Shown: positions 1-9,629 of the stretch, piece by piece
How positions within the stretch are numbered: the stretch's first letter is position 1
Layout of the letters: the number at the start of each line of letters is the position of its first letter
Assembly: GCA_000151295.1 (NCBI GenBank)
Contig: GG745352.1
Coordinates: forward strand, 12,716-76,715
Direction: 5' to 3'
Length of the DNA: 64,000 nucleotides
DNA from: Allomyces macrogynus ATCC 38327
Taxonomy: Eukaryota > Blastocladiomycota > Blastocladiomycetes > Blastocladiales > Blastocladiaceae
Translations under genes and position numbers: made by a program
The notes under the pieces: generated by a model
What the model saw: the letters and a program-made list of their open reading frames with translations, nothing else
What the model was told of the DNA's origin: nothing
Databases searched by the model: none

Positions 1-10
1 CCCACCACCG

Positions 11-174
11 CGCCAAATGAGAACCAGCGCAACTGAGACACCGTCGCCAACGAGAACCGGCGCAACGAGACACTGCGCCAACGAGAACCGGCGCAAACGA
101 GAAACCGCGCCAAATGGGAACCAGCGCCAACGAGAAACCGCGCCAAACAGGAACCAGCGCAAACGAAACTGCGG
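11..174. repeat. Minisatellite, about 32-bp unit, five copies
   Basis: Five tandem copies start near 11, 45, 76, 108 and 141, each beginning cgccaa and containing gagaacc(a/g)gcgc. Each copy is itself two similar halves of about 16 bp. An ORF runs through the array but is only a product of the repeat (it reads Arg/Asn/Thr/Glu-rich) and shows no domain, so it is not called as a gene. Confidence 0.85.
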
Positions 175-279
175 AAGCCCAGCGCCCGAACACACACTTC
201 CAACGCCAGTCCGTCACTTGAAGGAACGAACCTGCAGACGCTACCAGTTGATACGACCGGGACGGGGCCCTGACTGATA

Positions 280-825
280 CTTCGGGGAGGATTGCGTAAG
301 GATGTATTTCGCCCAGCAGCGTCCTTCTTATGTAGGAAGACGCCTCACACTATGCGTCTAATTGGGGACCACGTGTTGGCAGGGCGCAAGCGGGGGACGC
401 TTGCATACGCGCCAACACCCAGAAGCTTTCGGTTGAACAGGCCCCTGGCCCTAGTACTACAGTGGCTTACTGGGAAGGCGGGTGGGTTCTCGCAATACAG
501 TACTCACCGACTCTACTCGCTGCTGTCACTCACTGCAACCATTTATGGACCACTTTTGTTGAACACCCCCTCCTCCTCAACCGCTCTTGTGCAGCTGCTC
601 CCTTGGTGTGCCTGGCCAGCCATTGAGGTTGATGCGCGCCTTGAGTGGTTGCCCTCTCCCTTTCCTTGTTATCTTTATGTGAATCAATGCGCCCAGCTGG
701 GCCGGGGAGACTATGGTCGAACATGAACCCAAACCCTTCCTTGCTATTTTCACCGAAAAATTCTAAGTCCCCAGCTCGCTGGTCGGGGTGGCCAACAGCC
801 GTCAGTGTCGTGTTCCCGGATTAGG
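280..825. other. Gene-free stretch
   Basis: Short ORFs occur on both strands but none has a recognisable domain, a good start context or plausible splice sites. Nothing else was seen here. Confidence 0.5.
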
Positions 826-2222
826 TTATGGAGGACTGTCGTCGTGACACTGTCGTCGGGAGACTCCTGGACTGACCCGGGTCACGCTACCACCTGCGGG
901 GGCTGGCGGGGCTGTCGCCCCTGGGGCGCGGGCACTTCCTGGCATGGCTGACACGGCCGTAGCTACAGTGTCGCGGGCAGTGCCTGGCATGGCTGGCACT
1001 GCACTGTCGGGGTGGGGCGCGGGCAGTGCCAGGCATGGCTGGTACTGCACTGTCGCGACAGTACTGTCGCGGGCAGTTGGGGGTATGGCTGGACAAGTGT
1101 CGTATACCGGCGGTATACGACACTGACTCGAACGGAACGTCAGGTACTCGCCGAGCCCCTGAATCTTGTGCGGTGCCGCCGTCAGTGCCACAGCCACCGC
1201 CTCCTCCTCGTCCGAACCCTGCTCGTCGGTGGCAATTACAATCGACTCGACCCCATTCTCATCCAACGGCACGTCCCACATGGCCACGAGCGCGAGGAAC
1301 ACGCCGACGCCGAGGAACGCCGTGATCGTGGTTAGGAACCCGCCCAAGTCACCACCTGTCAGCGCCGCATCCGCCGACGAGTCGGCATCAAAGTAGGCGC
1401 TCTTGATCTGCACGAAAATAAACGCCGAAAGGCCATACAGCGAGAGGGGAACGCCGACGGCGAAGCCACGCACGTGCGCCGGGAACGCGCGCACGTTGAG
1501 GGCAATGGATGGGAGCGTGCATCCGCTCGACCCTAGGTGCAATGGAAGAGCGAGTGAGTCGTGATTCACACGCTGGAGAGAAAAGAAATGCACGACGTAC
1601 CGCTCCCGACGAAAAAGTAGAGGCCGCACAGAAGCCACGCTGGAAACATGACGCCCTGCGAGTTGACGGCGGTTGAGACGGCCAGGAAACCGAAGAACAT
1701 CATCAGCGAGCCCACAATCGCGACGGGCCGCGGACCATAGCGATCAATCAGCCAGCTACTCGATCACTACACGGTCACTTCTCCATCCAGTTGCACTTCG
1801 CACATGACAGTGACAAGGCAAACGCACCCGACTCCGGGCCCCGACAAGTAGAGCCCCAAGTTGGCCGACGACGCGACCATCGACACTTGCAGCTGCGAGT
1901 ACCCAAACCGGTCGCGCAATTGCGTCCCGTACGACGAGAACAGATAGATGATGCCGGCGCCCATGAGCAGGTACATGGTGCACAGGAACGACCGCGCGAC
2001 GCGCCACCACCGGACGGGCACGCCAAAGACAAGCTCCTGCTGCACGTCCGGTCCGGGTTGGACCAGGAGCCGGTTCGTGCCATTGGGTGCGAACGTCGTC
2101 CCTGTATCGTCATCTGTTGTATCGACCGTGGGCATGGTAGTACTGGCCGACCCGTTCGTGAACACGGCGCGTTGGCGAGCCCTGCCGTCCTGTCCGGCCG
2201 ACGCGTCGGCAACACGGCCCAT
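826..2222 (-). CDS. MCH1/nodulin-like MFS transporter, C-terminal half missing
   Basis: This looks like the N-terminal half of an MCH1/nodulin-like major facilitator protein. Exons are 1828-2222, 1601-1755 and 1532 downward; phases agree. After a polar N terminus come the family-typical segments GAGIIYLFSSYGTQLRDRFG, LYLSGPGVGWLIDRYGPRP, MMFFGFLAVS, SSGCTLPSIALNVRAFP and FGL-type LYGLSAFIFVQIK, followed by TTITAFLGVGVFLALVAM. That accounts for about six membrane helices and the central acidic loop. After GLGEYLTF the frame runs through the palindrome and minisatellite to a stop at 826 and encodes only Pro/Ala/Ser-rich residues. The usual second six-helix half is absent. ATG 2222 is the furthest upstream start; ATG 2135 is an alternative. 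MCH1 relatives are vacuolar or plasma-membrane carriers of uncertain substrate. A half-transporter is probably non-functional, so this is likely a truncated gene. Confidence 0.7.
925..1092. repeat. Minisatellite, about 45-50-bp unit, four copies
   Basis: Imperfect tandem units start near 925, 969, 1015 and 1066. Each contains cgcgggca, usually followed by gtgcctggcatggctgg. A perfect 14-bp palindrome, actgtcgcgacagt, lies at 1049-1062. The array lies where the second half of the MCH1-like transporter on the minus strand should be encoded. Confidence 0.8.
1096..1124. repeat. Perfect inverted repeat, 13-bp arms, 3-bp loop
   Basis: The arms 1096-1108 (agtgtcgtatacc) and 1112-1124 are exact reverse complements around ggc. 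The palindrome sits exactly between recognisable transporter sequence and the minisatellite, so it may mark the end of an inserted or rearranged segment. The motif agtgtcg also occurs inside the minisatellite. Confidence 0.9.
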
Positions 2223-2688
2223 GGCGGAATATCTTGGGCACGGCGAGTCGTGCTGGCGCTGGTCGTCGCGTGCGCTGGCTCTCGTTTAGCGGCAAGTCTT
2301 CTGGTCCAAGTCCACCCTGTAGATTCTTTGTTGCTGCTTCAAGTCCTCGTTTGCAGCTTGGGAAGCTGGGCAGGGGCAGCCAGTGAAAGTCGAGGAGGAG
2401 AGAACCCCTGGTCGCGGAAGCAAGAGGCCTGTCAAGCCTGTTGGCCAACACTCGCCTCTGACTTGGGCCAACTCGACTGCAAGCGAAAACGACCTCGTCG
2501 CCAACATCGCCGTGGAAACCACCTTGCCCGTGCCCAACCTCGACGCGCAACTCACTGCAATCCCGTCCAGCCGTCTCGAAAAACTGCACTGAGCCTGTTT
2601 CACGCTGCGCCCGCCCAACTGCCGCGTGTCACAACCCGACAACCGTTTCTTAACTCGACCTGCACGACCGAACAATCAAACGACCACC
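2223..2688. promoter_or_regulatory. Divergent intergenic region, MCH1-like / LSM4
   Basis: These 466 bp lie between the start codons of two genes transcribed away from each other and must hold both 5' UTRs and promoters. Long ORFs here overlap both genes and have no domain support. No TATA box stands out. Confidence 0.5.
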
Positions 2689-3329
2689 ATGTTCCCGCTC
2701 TCGCTCGTCAACGCAGGCGTCGGCAAGCCCATGGTATGCCGTCGCGCGTCGCTTTGTGTCACGTCCATGATTGACGAGGAAAATATTGACCAAGCCAACG
2801 CCTGCCCAACTAGCGCGTCGAAATCAAGAGCGGCGAGTCCTACAACGGCCACCTCGTCAGCTGCGACAATTTCATGAACCTGATCCTGCGCGACGTGATT
2901 TGCACGTCGGCGGTACGTGCTCTGCGCGCGCCCGCATGACCACGTTTCGCTCACGTTCCTGACGCACGACCCCGTTCTGATGCGTAGGAGGGCGACCGGT
3001 TCTGGAAACTGCCCGAGTGCTACATCCGCGGCCACTCGATCAAGTACTTGCACATTCCCGACGAGGTGCGCTCATCTGTCCTCCTCTCCACGTCGCGACC
3101 GAGCGCGATTGACCCACAACGCATTGCACCCCTCTTTCTAGGTCCTCGATCTGGTCAACGAAGAGCGCCAGAGCAGGGCCATGCAGAACCGCAACAACTT
3201 CCGCGGCCGTGGCCGCGGCGGGCCCGGGTTCCATCGCGGGGGCGGTGGTGGTGGGCGTGGTGGCGGTGCGGGTGGTCGCCGGCCGTACGGGCACCACCAG
3301 CAAAACCAACAGCAGCAGCAGCAGGCGCC

Positions 3330-3364
<35 letters not shown>

Positions 3365-3396
3365 CGCAGGCGCCGGCACCGACGACGACGGCATGA
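2689..3396 (+). CDS. LSM4: U6 snRNA-associated Sm-like protein LSm4
   Basis: LSm4 is a subunit of the LSm1-7 ring (cytoplasmic mRNA decay) and the LSm2-8 ring (nuclear U6 snRNA). Four exons, all phase 0, are 2689-2733, 2814-2912, 2988-3065 and 3142-3396 (158 aa). The first 78 or so residues form the Sm fold: [15 protein letters not shown], then [20 protein letters not shown] (Sm1), [12 protein letters not shown], and [20 protein letters not shown] followed by LHIPDE (Sm2). The tail is unusual: an RGG-type stretch ([21 protein letters not shown]) followed by a long Gln-rich run with Pro, ending APAPTTTA. The ATG has a good context (accaccATG). Identification is very secure. Confidence 0.96.
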
Positions 3397-4037
3397 TGCG
3401 GAGGGTCGTGATATACAAATCTTTTTGGTGTGTGGTTGATGCTGTTGTTGCGTCGCGCCGTCGCGGTGTCGTACTGTGACCCGCAGTGGCACGTGTTTTG
3501 TGCCAGAGTTCTTTTGGCGCTGATGTCTTGGTGCAGTCGGTTTCGGGACGATCATGGTGTCCAATGCCCTCAGGGCCGCACCGACCATCCCAACACGCGC
3601 GCGTCGCAAGCAACTGCTAGTAATTCACGCAGATCAGGTCGCGGTGGATATATGGTGTGCGACACAGCGGGCGCTCGGCCTTCCAAATAACCGAGTGCCT
3701 GTTCAGTCTGCGCACCCTTTCATTCTGCTGCACGATTCAGTACCTCTTCCTTGACCCACTTCGCACACCTGACCGCCTTCAAGGTGACCGACCGCGCTCT
3801 CGAACGCTCTTGCATTTCTCGTGCGCTTTCTTTGTCGTTCGTCACTCTCAGTCCAAGTCGTTCACGCGAGAATCACCCGATTGTATCGTCCCATGTACAC
3901 AAACCGTCTGCCAGCGGGACACGGCAGCCGGTGCGAAATTCGCAAACCCACTCACTCCACCCGAACCGAAAAATGATCGACGAAACACAACCAAACGCCA
4001 AACAAAACTAAACCGACGTGACACCGAGCTCGTGACC
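3397..4037. other. Convergent intergenic region
   Basis: About 640 bp lie between the LSM4 and MAK16 stop codons. Small ORFs are present but none has a domain or splice support. It presumably holds both 3' UTRs. Confidence 0.5.
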
Positions 4038-5272
4038 TTACCATGACGTCTCCATGGCGCGTGCCGGGCCGACGTGCTCGTACTCGACCTCGACGTGCCC
4101 ACGGCCGCCCTTGCCGCCTCGCCGCTTCTTGCTTGCCGGCTTCTTGGCGGGTGCTGGCGGCGCGCGCTTCTTGCTCGGTGGCCGCACGGACTCCGGCTCC
4201 TCCTCGCCCTCGTCGTCATTACCCTCGTCGTCGCTATCGTCGCTCTCCTCGTCGCTCTCGTCCTCGTCGCGACCGTCGTCGCTCGCGCCGTCGTCGTCGC
4301 TGTCGTCCTCCTACACACGAATCCAAGCCCACAACCGTCAGTCCCCGTCCGACCCTCCACTCAACCCACCATCGCACGCGAACGTACCATAAGATCCTCC
4401 ATATCCGACTCAAAGTCGGACATTTCCACCATTTCGCGCTCGGCCATCTCTTCATCCTCGTCCTCGTCCTCAACATACTCTTCGGCCTCGTCGTCCTCGG
4501 ACTCGGACTGGTCCTCCTCGACCTCGACCTTGTCCGATTCGAGCACCTTTTTCCAGACCGACTCGCGCGCGTTCAAAATCACATCGTCGTAACTGCCGGC
4601 CTTGAGCCGTTCCACGAGTTCGGCGGCGATCGCCTTGTCGAGTCGCGCCGCGGCCTCGGCCTTGGCCTCGCGGCGCAGTTCGCGGCGGTCGATCTTTTTG
4701 CTGATGGGCACGAGCTTGGTCCTGTTCCAACAAATAGACGCGTCAGTGACCCAATCCATCATCACCGAACCAAAAGGGCCGACGCACTGATTGGCCTTGA
4801 GCTTCAACTTGCGCATGCGCAGCAAATACTGCGTGATTTTCGTCAGACGCTGCTTGCACCGGTGCTTCAAATGCCCCGGCCAAAACTGCAACTCGGCATC
4901 GATCTGCTCGAGCGCGGTCGTGTAGTTTTTCGACAACTTGATGCGCTCCCACAGTTTGGCCGGCGTGTGCGCGCGCTCAATGGTCTTCATGTAGAGGTAG
5001 GAGACGCCATCGACCTCGCGAATCGTCGCGTACCGCGAATTCGCGAGCGGGCACGATTGCCGGTTGCAGAGACCCGTCACGTTGTAGTCGTTGCGGCAAA
5101 AGTTTTGCGTCACGGTCCTAGTAGGTTGAGCGACCGGGAGTGGTCAGCGCGGAGCGGGGTGCGGGGGGAGCGGGATCCGAGAAGCGGCCCGGGGCGGCGG
5201 GCCGACATACTTGAGCTTGTAGGAGCAGAAGTTGTTGTTGATGACGGCCCAGATCGTGTCGTCGTGCTGCAT
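4038..5272 (-). CDS. MAK16: Ribosome biogenesis protein MAK16
   Basis: MAK16 is a nucleolar factor needed for early 60S assembly. Exons are 5211-5272, 4788-5117, 4388-4721 and 4038-4310; joining phases agree and give 332 aa. The first exon encodes [20 protein letters not shown]. Exon 2 continues [20 protein letters not shown] and [12 protein letters not shown], the Cys-rich N-terminal module, then [36 protein letters not shown] and [17 protein letters not shown]. The third intron junction restores [13 protein letters not shown]. The C terminus has long Glu/Asp runs typical of the family, a Lys-rich stretch, and the conserved final VEVEYEH. Length fits the family (about 300-340 aa). The long plus-strand ORF over this locus is its antisense shadow. 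Confidence 0.95.
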
Positions 5273-6126
5273 CGTGGCGGATTGGTGGCGGGGTCGAAGA
5301 GATCAAAGAGCGGTGCGGAGGGAACGTGGAGTCGGGCCCGGGCCGGCGCAGCAGGGCGGCGGGGTAGAGCGTGGATTTTGGGTCGACCTGCGACGTGTCT
5401 CGTCGTATCGTGAACTGCAGGGACGTCGTCGCCGTCGATGCTGTTGGAGGAAACCGAGAATAGCAGGAGCGGAATCGCGATGGGAGGGCACTGTGTTGCC
5501 GGCGTCACGTGCTGACGTGTGACTGGTTGCGAGGATGACCGAGGGAGTAATCACCGGCACGGCGGCAAGGCAGCGCCGAATATCCGCGATGTTCTCATCT
5601 CGCGACAGCTCGTGTCCAGACGCCCGGGTGACGCTTCCTGATGCGACTGCCGTCTTACTAAACGCAACAGATAGGCCCGTGGGGACTGACGCTGGTGCCG
5701 GTGAGGGTTCCTCGGCGTGCGCAATGTGTTGGGTGGTCCACGGAAAGGACGATGCTCGACGATGCTCGACGATGCTTTGACGATGCTCACCACGCCAGCA
5801 AAGAATTAATCATTTTGTGGAAGCCGAACGAAAATGAACGTGAGCATGGAATGGAAAGCTGCTTGGCGACGTGCGAGAGTTGGGTTCGAGTCAACAAGTG
5901 GATGGAGTCAAAGAGACAGCGACACCGCCACTCTGCACGGGGGCGATCGACCAGCCAGCGACGGCCACCTCTGTCCTGCCCATCGTCTCCACTCTCCCCC
6001 CGCATCTCCCCCCACGCCCGGCCGCCGCTACAGAGCCCGCACGCTCGTTACGCTCCCCGCTGCTGCTCTGCACGCTGCCCTCCTGGATGATTGCCGCCCG
6101 CTCGCTGCCCGCTCCGCGCCGCCACC
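5273..6126. promoter_or_regulatory. Divergent intergenic region, MAK16 / zinc-cluster gene
   Basis: These 854 bp separate two divergently oriented genes. Pyrimidine-rich sequence with cccc tracts lies at about 5985-6060, close to the downstream start codon. A short direct repeat, cgatgctcgacgatgctcga, lies near 5750-5770. No further gene was seen. Confidence 0.5.
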
Positions 6127-7821
6127 ATGTTCGCCGGTGACGACGACCCGCTGGCGCTTTTTCTCGCAGAGCTCGATGACCAGGCCGCGACCGGCCGTAC
6201 TCGCCACGACCATGATCAGCTTGGCCACGATGCATGCAACGCTGTTGCCACGGACGCGAGCGCCCTCGTCGACCTGGACGCTTGGCTCGCAACCGACCCG
6301 CTGGCCACGTTCCCGCCAGCCAATGTTCAGTTACGCCCAGATTACCTCGCGACCCCACCGCTCGAGCTCTCGTCTCCCTCAACCGCATCGCCGGCGCGCC
6401 GGCTCGACGCGGCCGACCTCGCTGGGCTCGACCTGGTGTGCCCGGACTTGGCGCTGCTGCTGCTCGATGCTCAACCAGCCGCTGCCACGGCGTCGCTCGC
6501 GTTGCCCACAACCTCGGGCACGGGTTCTGGCATGGGCACGTCGAACGCGACAGAACCTAAATTGGATGAGTCGGCGGCGGCGGCGGCGGCGAGCATGACC
6601 ATGAACAACGCGCGCGCCGATGACCAAGCAAGGCTGGATGCGCGCGCCGATACCGTCTCCTGGCACTCCAACTGCACCGACGCAGGCCACGTCGAGGATG
6701 CCACGCCCGTGCTGACGATTGCAGCGGCCACGCAACGGACCAACGCGCCGCAATTCCACAAGTCGGCCGCTGTCGTCACAGCGCAACCCGGTGTGCAAGT
6801 CGCTCCCGGCCCGATCGCGACGGGGAACACGAATTCCGTGCCCGTGGCTCCCCCCGCATCGACGGTTCCCGTCGCGTCGCCGCCACCCACCGCGACCGCC
6901 CCAACCGCACCTGTTCCGCCAGTCGCGCCGTCGACGATCCCCGCGCCCGCGCCGCGCATCACCATTTCGGCACTCATGAGTTTGCGTCACCTCGCTGCCA
7001 ACTCGGGTAGCAGCTACGCGCACCACCGTGCTGGCGGCGGGCGGATATCCGGGTGCACGCCGCCCTCGGCGCCGTTCCCGCTCATTACGACGCCGCCGGC
7101 CTTGCCTCCCACACCGACGCCGAGTCCGCCGGCGCAAACGGTGCCTGCGGGGCCGCGCGTGCTTGGTGGGAAAGTGCTAAGGCCAGTTCTCCCACGGCCG
7201 ACGGCACCGCCGCCTCCGACGCCGCCGCGGTTCCCGACGCCGTACGCCGTGTATTGGCCCGGAGCGACGGTGCCGGGCGCGGCGCCGGTGCGGCCGACGT
7301 ATGTGACCACGCCGGTGCAGCACACGGCGGTAGGGGCGCATCCGGCGATGCCCGTGGCCGTGCAACATCCGACGAGCCCAATGACCGTGCCGCACACGGC
7401 GACCGTGCAGCACCCGACGCTCGTCCAGCATCCATCGCTCGCGCAGCACTCGCCAACGGCCACACTCCACACTCCACGCGCCGCACCCACCATCATCTCG
7501 GCCCCCACCAAGAAACCCATCTCGTGCGTGCACTGCCGCGCGAGCCACGTCGCATGTCCTGGTCTGCGCCCATGCACGCGGTGCGTGCGACTCGGTCGCG
7601 CCGAGACGTGCGTCGACTACATCCCCAAGCGGCAACTCGCGTCGTCGTCAATGGGGACGCTGGCACCCGGAGCCAAGCGCCGTAAGCGCGCTGGTACCGC
7701 GTCAGCTGCGTGTTTCCCCCCACCGCCACCACCAGAATCGGTCGCACTTACAGCGCAAAGGGAACCTCCAATACCGCGCGCCGCTGCGGGTGCGGCCGCA
7801 GCGGCACGATGGGGTGGGTGA
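6127..7821 (+). CDS. Zn(II)2Cys6 zinc-cluster transcription factor-like protein
   Basis: This intronless gene encodes 564 aa. The start is the ATG in a strong context (gccgccaccATG). Most of the protein is low-complexity Pro/Ala/Thr-rich sequence, with an acidic N terminus (MFAGDDDPLALFLAELDD). The only recognisable domain is close to the C terminus, residues about 463-500: SCVHCRASHVACPGLRPCTR followed by CVRLGRAETC. This matches C-x2-C-x6-C-x5-C-x2-C-x8-C of the fungal binuclear zinc cluster, and the spacing most resembles the ERT1/GSM1-like subgroup. A basic stretch (GAKRRKRAG) follows and may be a nuclear signal. No fungal-specific middle homology domain was seen. It probably binds DNA in the nucleus; the targets are unknown. 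Confidence 0.75.
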   Translation: MFAGDDDPLALFLAELDDQAATGRTRHDHDQLGHDACNAVATDASALVDLDAWLATDPLATFPPANVQLRPDYLATPPLELSSPSTASPARRLDAADLAGLDLVCPDLALLLLDAQPAAATASLALPTTSGTGSGMGTSNATEPKLDESAAAAAASMTMNNARADDQARLDARADTVSWHSNCTDAGHVEDATPVLTIAAATQRTNAPQFHKSAAVVTAQPGVQVAPGPIATGNTNSVPVAPPASTVPVASPPPTATAPTAPVPPVAPSTIPAPAPRITISALMSLRHLAANSGSSYAHHRAGGGRISGCTPPSAPFPLITTPPALPPTPTPSPPAQTVPAGPRVLGGKVLRPVLPRPTAPPPPTPPRFPTPYAVYWPGATVPGAAPVRPTYVTTPVQHTAVGAHPAMPVAVQHPTSPMTVPHTATVQHPTLVQHPSLAQHSPTATLHTPRAAPTIISAPTKKPISCVHCRASHVACPGLRPCTRCVRLGRAETCVDYIPKRQLASSSMGTLAPGAKRRKRAGTASAACFPPPPPPESVALTAQREPPIPRAAAGAAAAARWGG

Positions 7822-9611
7822 GTGCAAGTGACGAGGTGAATAGACGCTGGCATTTCGCTCCTCTCTCCTCGTCTCCTCAAACATTTGGATCGAGCACGAC
7901 CGGTTGTGACTTCTCGCGACGGCCAGTCACGCTCAACTCGCACCCAACACGCTCCGTTCTGTTCTTCCTATTCTGGTTTCAAGGGTTGATTATCCCTGTC
8001 ATTTGCACTTGTTCCCACACACACTGATGTGGAACGGCACATCATGTCGGTGTTCTGCACTGGCGCGCAGCCACACTCACGTAGCACGATTTTGCCCAGC
8101 CGTCGAGCAGCGTACAGGCCGTGCGGCCTGCAGCCGCCCTCGCTGTCGCCGCCGCCTCTGTCCGCTGGCGCGACGCGCGTCGTGTTTGATGGTTGTCGTG
8201 TTGCGTTTGCCCTGTTTCCTGGCAGTAAATACGCTGGCCACGCCTGTCGTGGTCAGTACCCTTTTACACCCAGACCACAGTGCATCACGCACACAGCAAT
8301 ATTAGCGTTCTTAGCCTCGTCCACACATTTTGCCCATAGAGTAAATAGCTCGCACCTGAGATCGTTTGTAACCGTCTTCATGTGCACAGCAAGCCAACCA
8401 TCTTGCACCACACTGCATACACACATATGTCTCTCAGTGGCCCTTCACGCGTGTTGTCACAAGCTTGGGATCCAAGTCGCAGTTACTGGCAAGTGCGAAT
8501 CTTGGAGGCCAAGCCATGGCAAGTGCATGCAGGCCACTTGTTGCAGCCCCAGTGGTCAAGTTGCAAGTGGAAGTGGGTGTGGATAACAGTGTGGAAGTTG
8601 GGGAAGTGTCACCAGGGAGCCCTCCAAGGGGGATGCGCTGTTGCGCTGTCCAAAGTATCTATCCAGAAGAAGGGGCCTGATGATGGTGTGTCAGGGAAAG
8701 AAAAGCGGCACAACCGTGTGCACAATGGACTAACTCACACCAGGAGGCGACCCAATGGAACCAGCGACGATGTGATAGTGGCAGGCTACCACTCATAGCA
8801 GGGGTCACTTTAGAGTCTGCCCAGCAAGCAACTGCCCAGCACACAACTGCTCAGTGCAGTGTGCTTGGCTGTGCACACTCCCTTTGTGCTGCAGGACTAT
8901 GCCAACCAATTGCAAAATGTGACAAAGTGTGACGAAAAGCGAAAGAGAAAGAGAGGGAGACAGCAAGAGTGAAAGAAGCTTGATCACAAACACACAAAGT
9001 GATCGCACGGGTGAAGCAAAGGCAGGGATAAACCACCAGCAATGCGGCCGGATAAACCACGCCGAAAGTGCCGACAGTGACGGAGAAGACGAGTAAAATA
9101 GCTGCCCCCAACACTTCTTTCGCGCATTTCCGGCTTCAATATAGTTGGCGGCGCTTTGACAGGACAGCATACATTTTGAAGTCCTGCCCGTGACTCATAA
9201 CGGATCTCAACTGCTTTTTGACCACCAGCTGTGACGAGACAAGGAGTGTTTAGTTGGACGGAGGGGTTGTGGCTCGTTAGTCAAAACGAGGGTTGTCACT
9301 TCGGTCGGTGTGGCACGTGTTAGATTGGCGAAAACAAGTTTTATTGAGATGTGGTGTGTGCTGGGGCTCTTCTCAGCTGGTATCTCAAGCATTCGATATT
9401 CATTTTGTTTTCCTGGCATGAGACAAGCCAAGTCGCCAGCAACGTCAATATTGGTGGCCTTTGTCCGATTCTCGGTTATCGTTTAGTATTTTTGTTTTTT
9501 AACTTTTCGTACGGGTCCAAGTATTTTGCTGTGCCTCGGTTTGTTCAGTGATTTCCTGCAGGAAGATTCGTTTCCCATGTTTCAACCGGTCTTGACAGCT
9601 GTATCCAGTGT
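7822..9611. other. Gene-free stretch
   Basis: About 1.8 kb without a convincing gene. The short ORFs (for example 8029-8586 and 8465-8680) lack domains and splice support. Around 8460-8640 the composition shifts to repeated ttgcaagtgg/ccaagccatgg-like words, which could be an old repeat. Confidence 0.4.
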
Positions 9612-9629
9612 CCCCCCCCCCCCCCCCCC
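9612..9629. repeat. Poly(C) tract, 18 bp
   Basis: An uninterrupted C18 run lies immediately downstream (on the minus strand, as G18) of the stop codon of the EF-hand/WD40 gene. Its length is likely to be variable or error-prone. Confidence 0.95.

Noticed and set aside
1791..2774. 327-codon plus-strand ORF
   Set aside because: It is antisense to the MCH1-like exon and runs into LSM4 exon 1. No domain.
3299..3372. CAG-rich tract considered as a free microsatellite
   Set aside because: It is in frame inside the LSM4 last exon and encodes its Gln tail.
4043..5413. 456-codon plus-strand ORF
   Set aside because: It lies antisense to the well-supported MAK16 exons and exists because of GC-rich codon use.
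8029..8680. Overlapping ORFs in the 8-kb spacer
   Set aside because: No start context, no domain, and frames of similar quality in several phases.
8678..8705. Hammerhead-ribozyme-like core (ctgatga ... gaaa)
   Set aside because: The stem II position has only three weak pairs and extra bases before gaaa. No stem III or I could be drawn.
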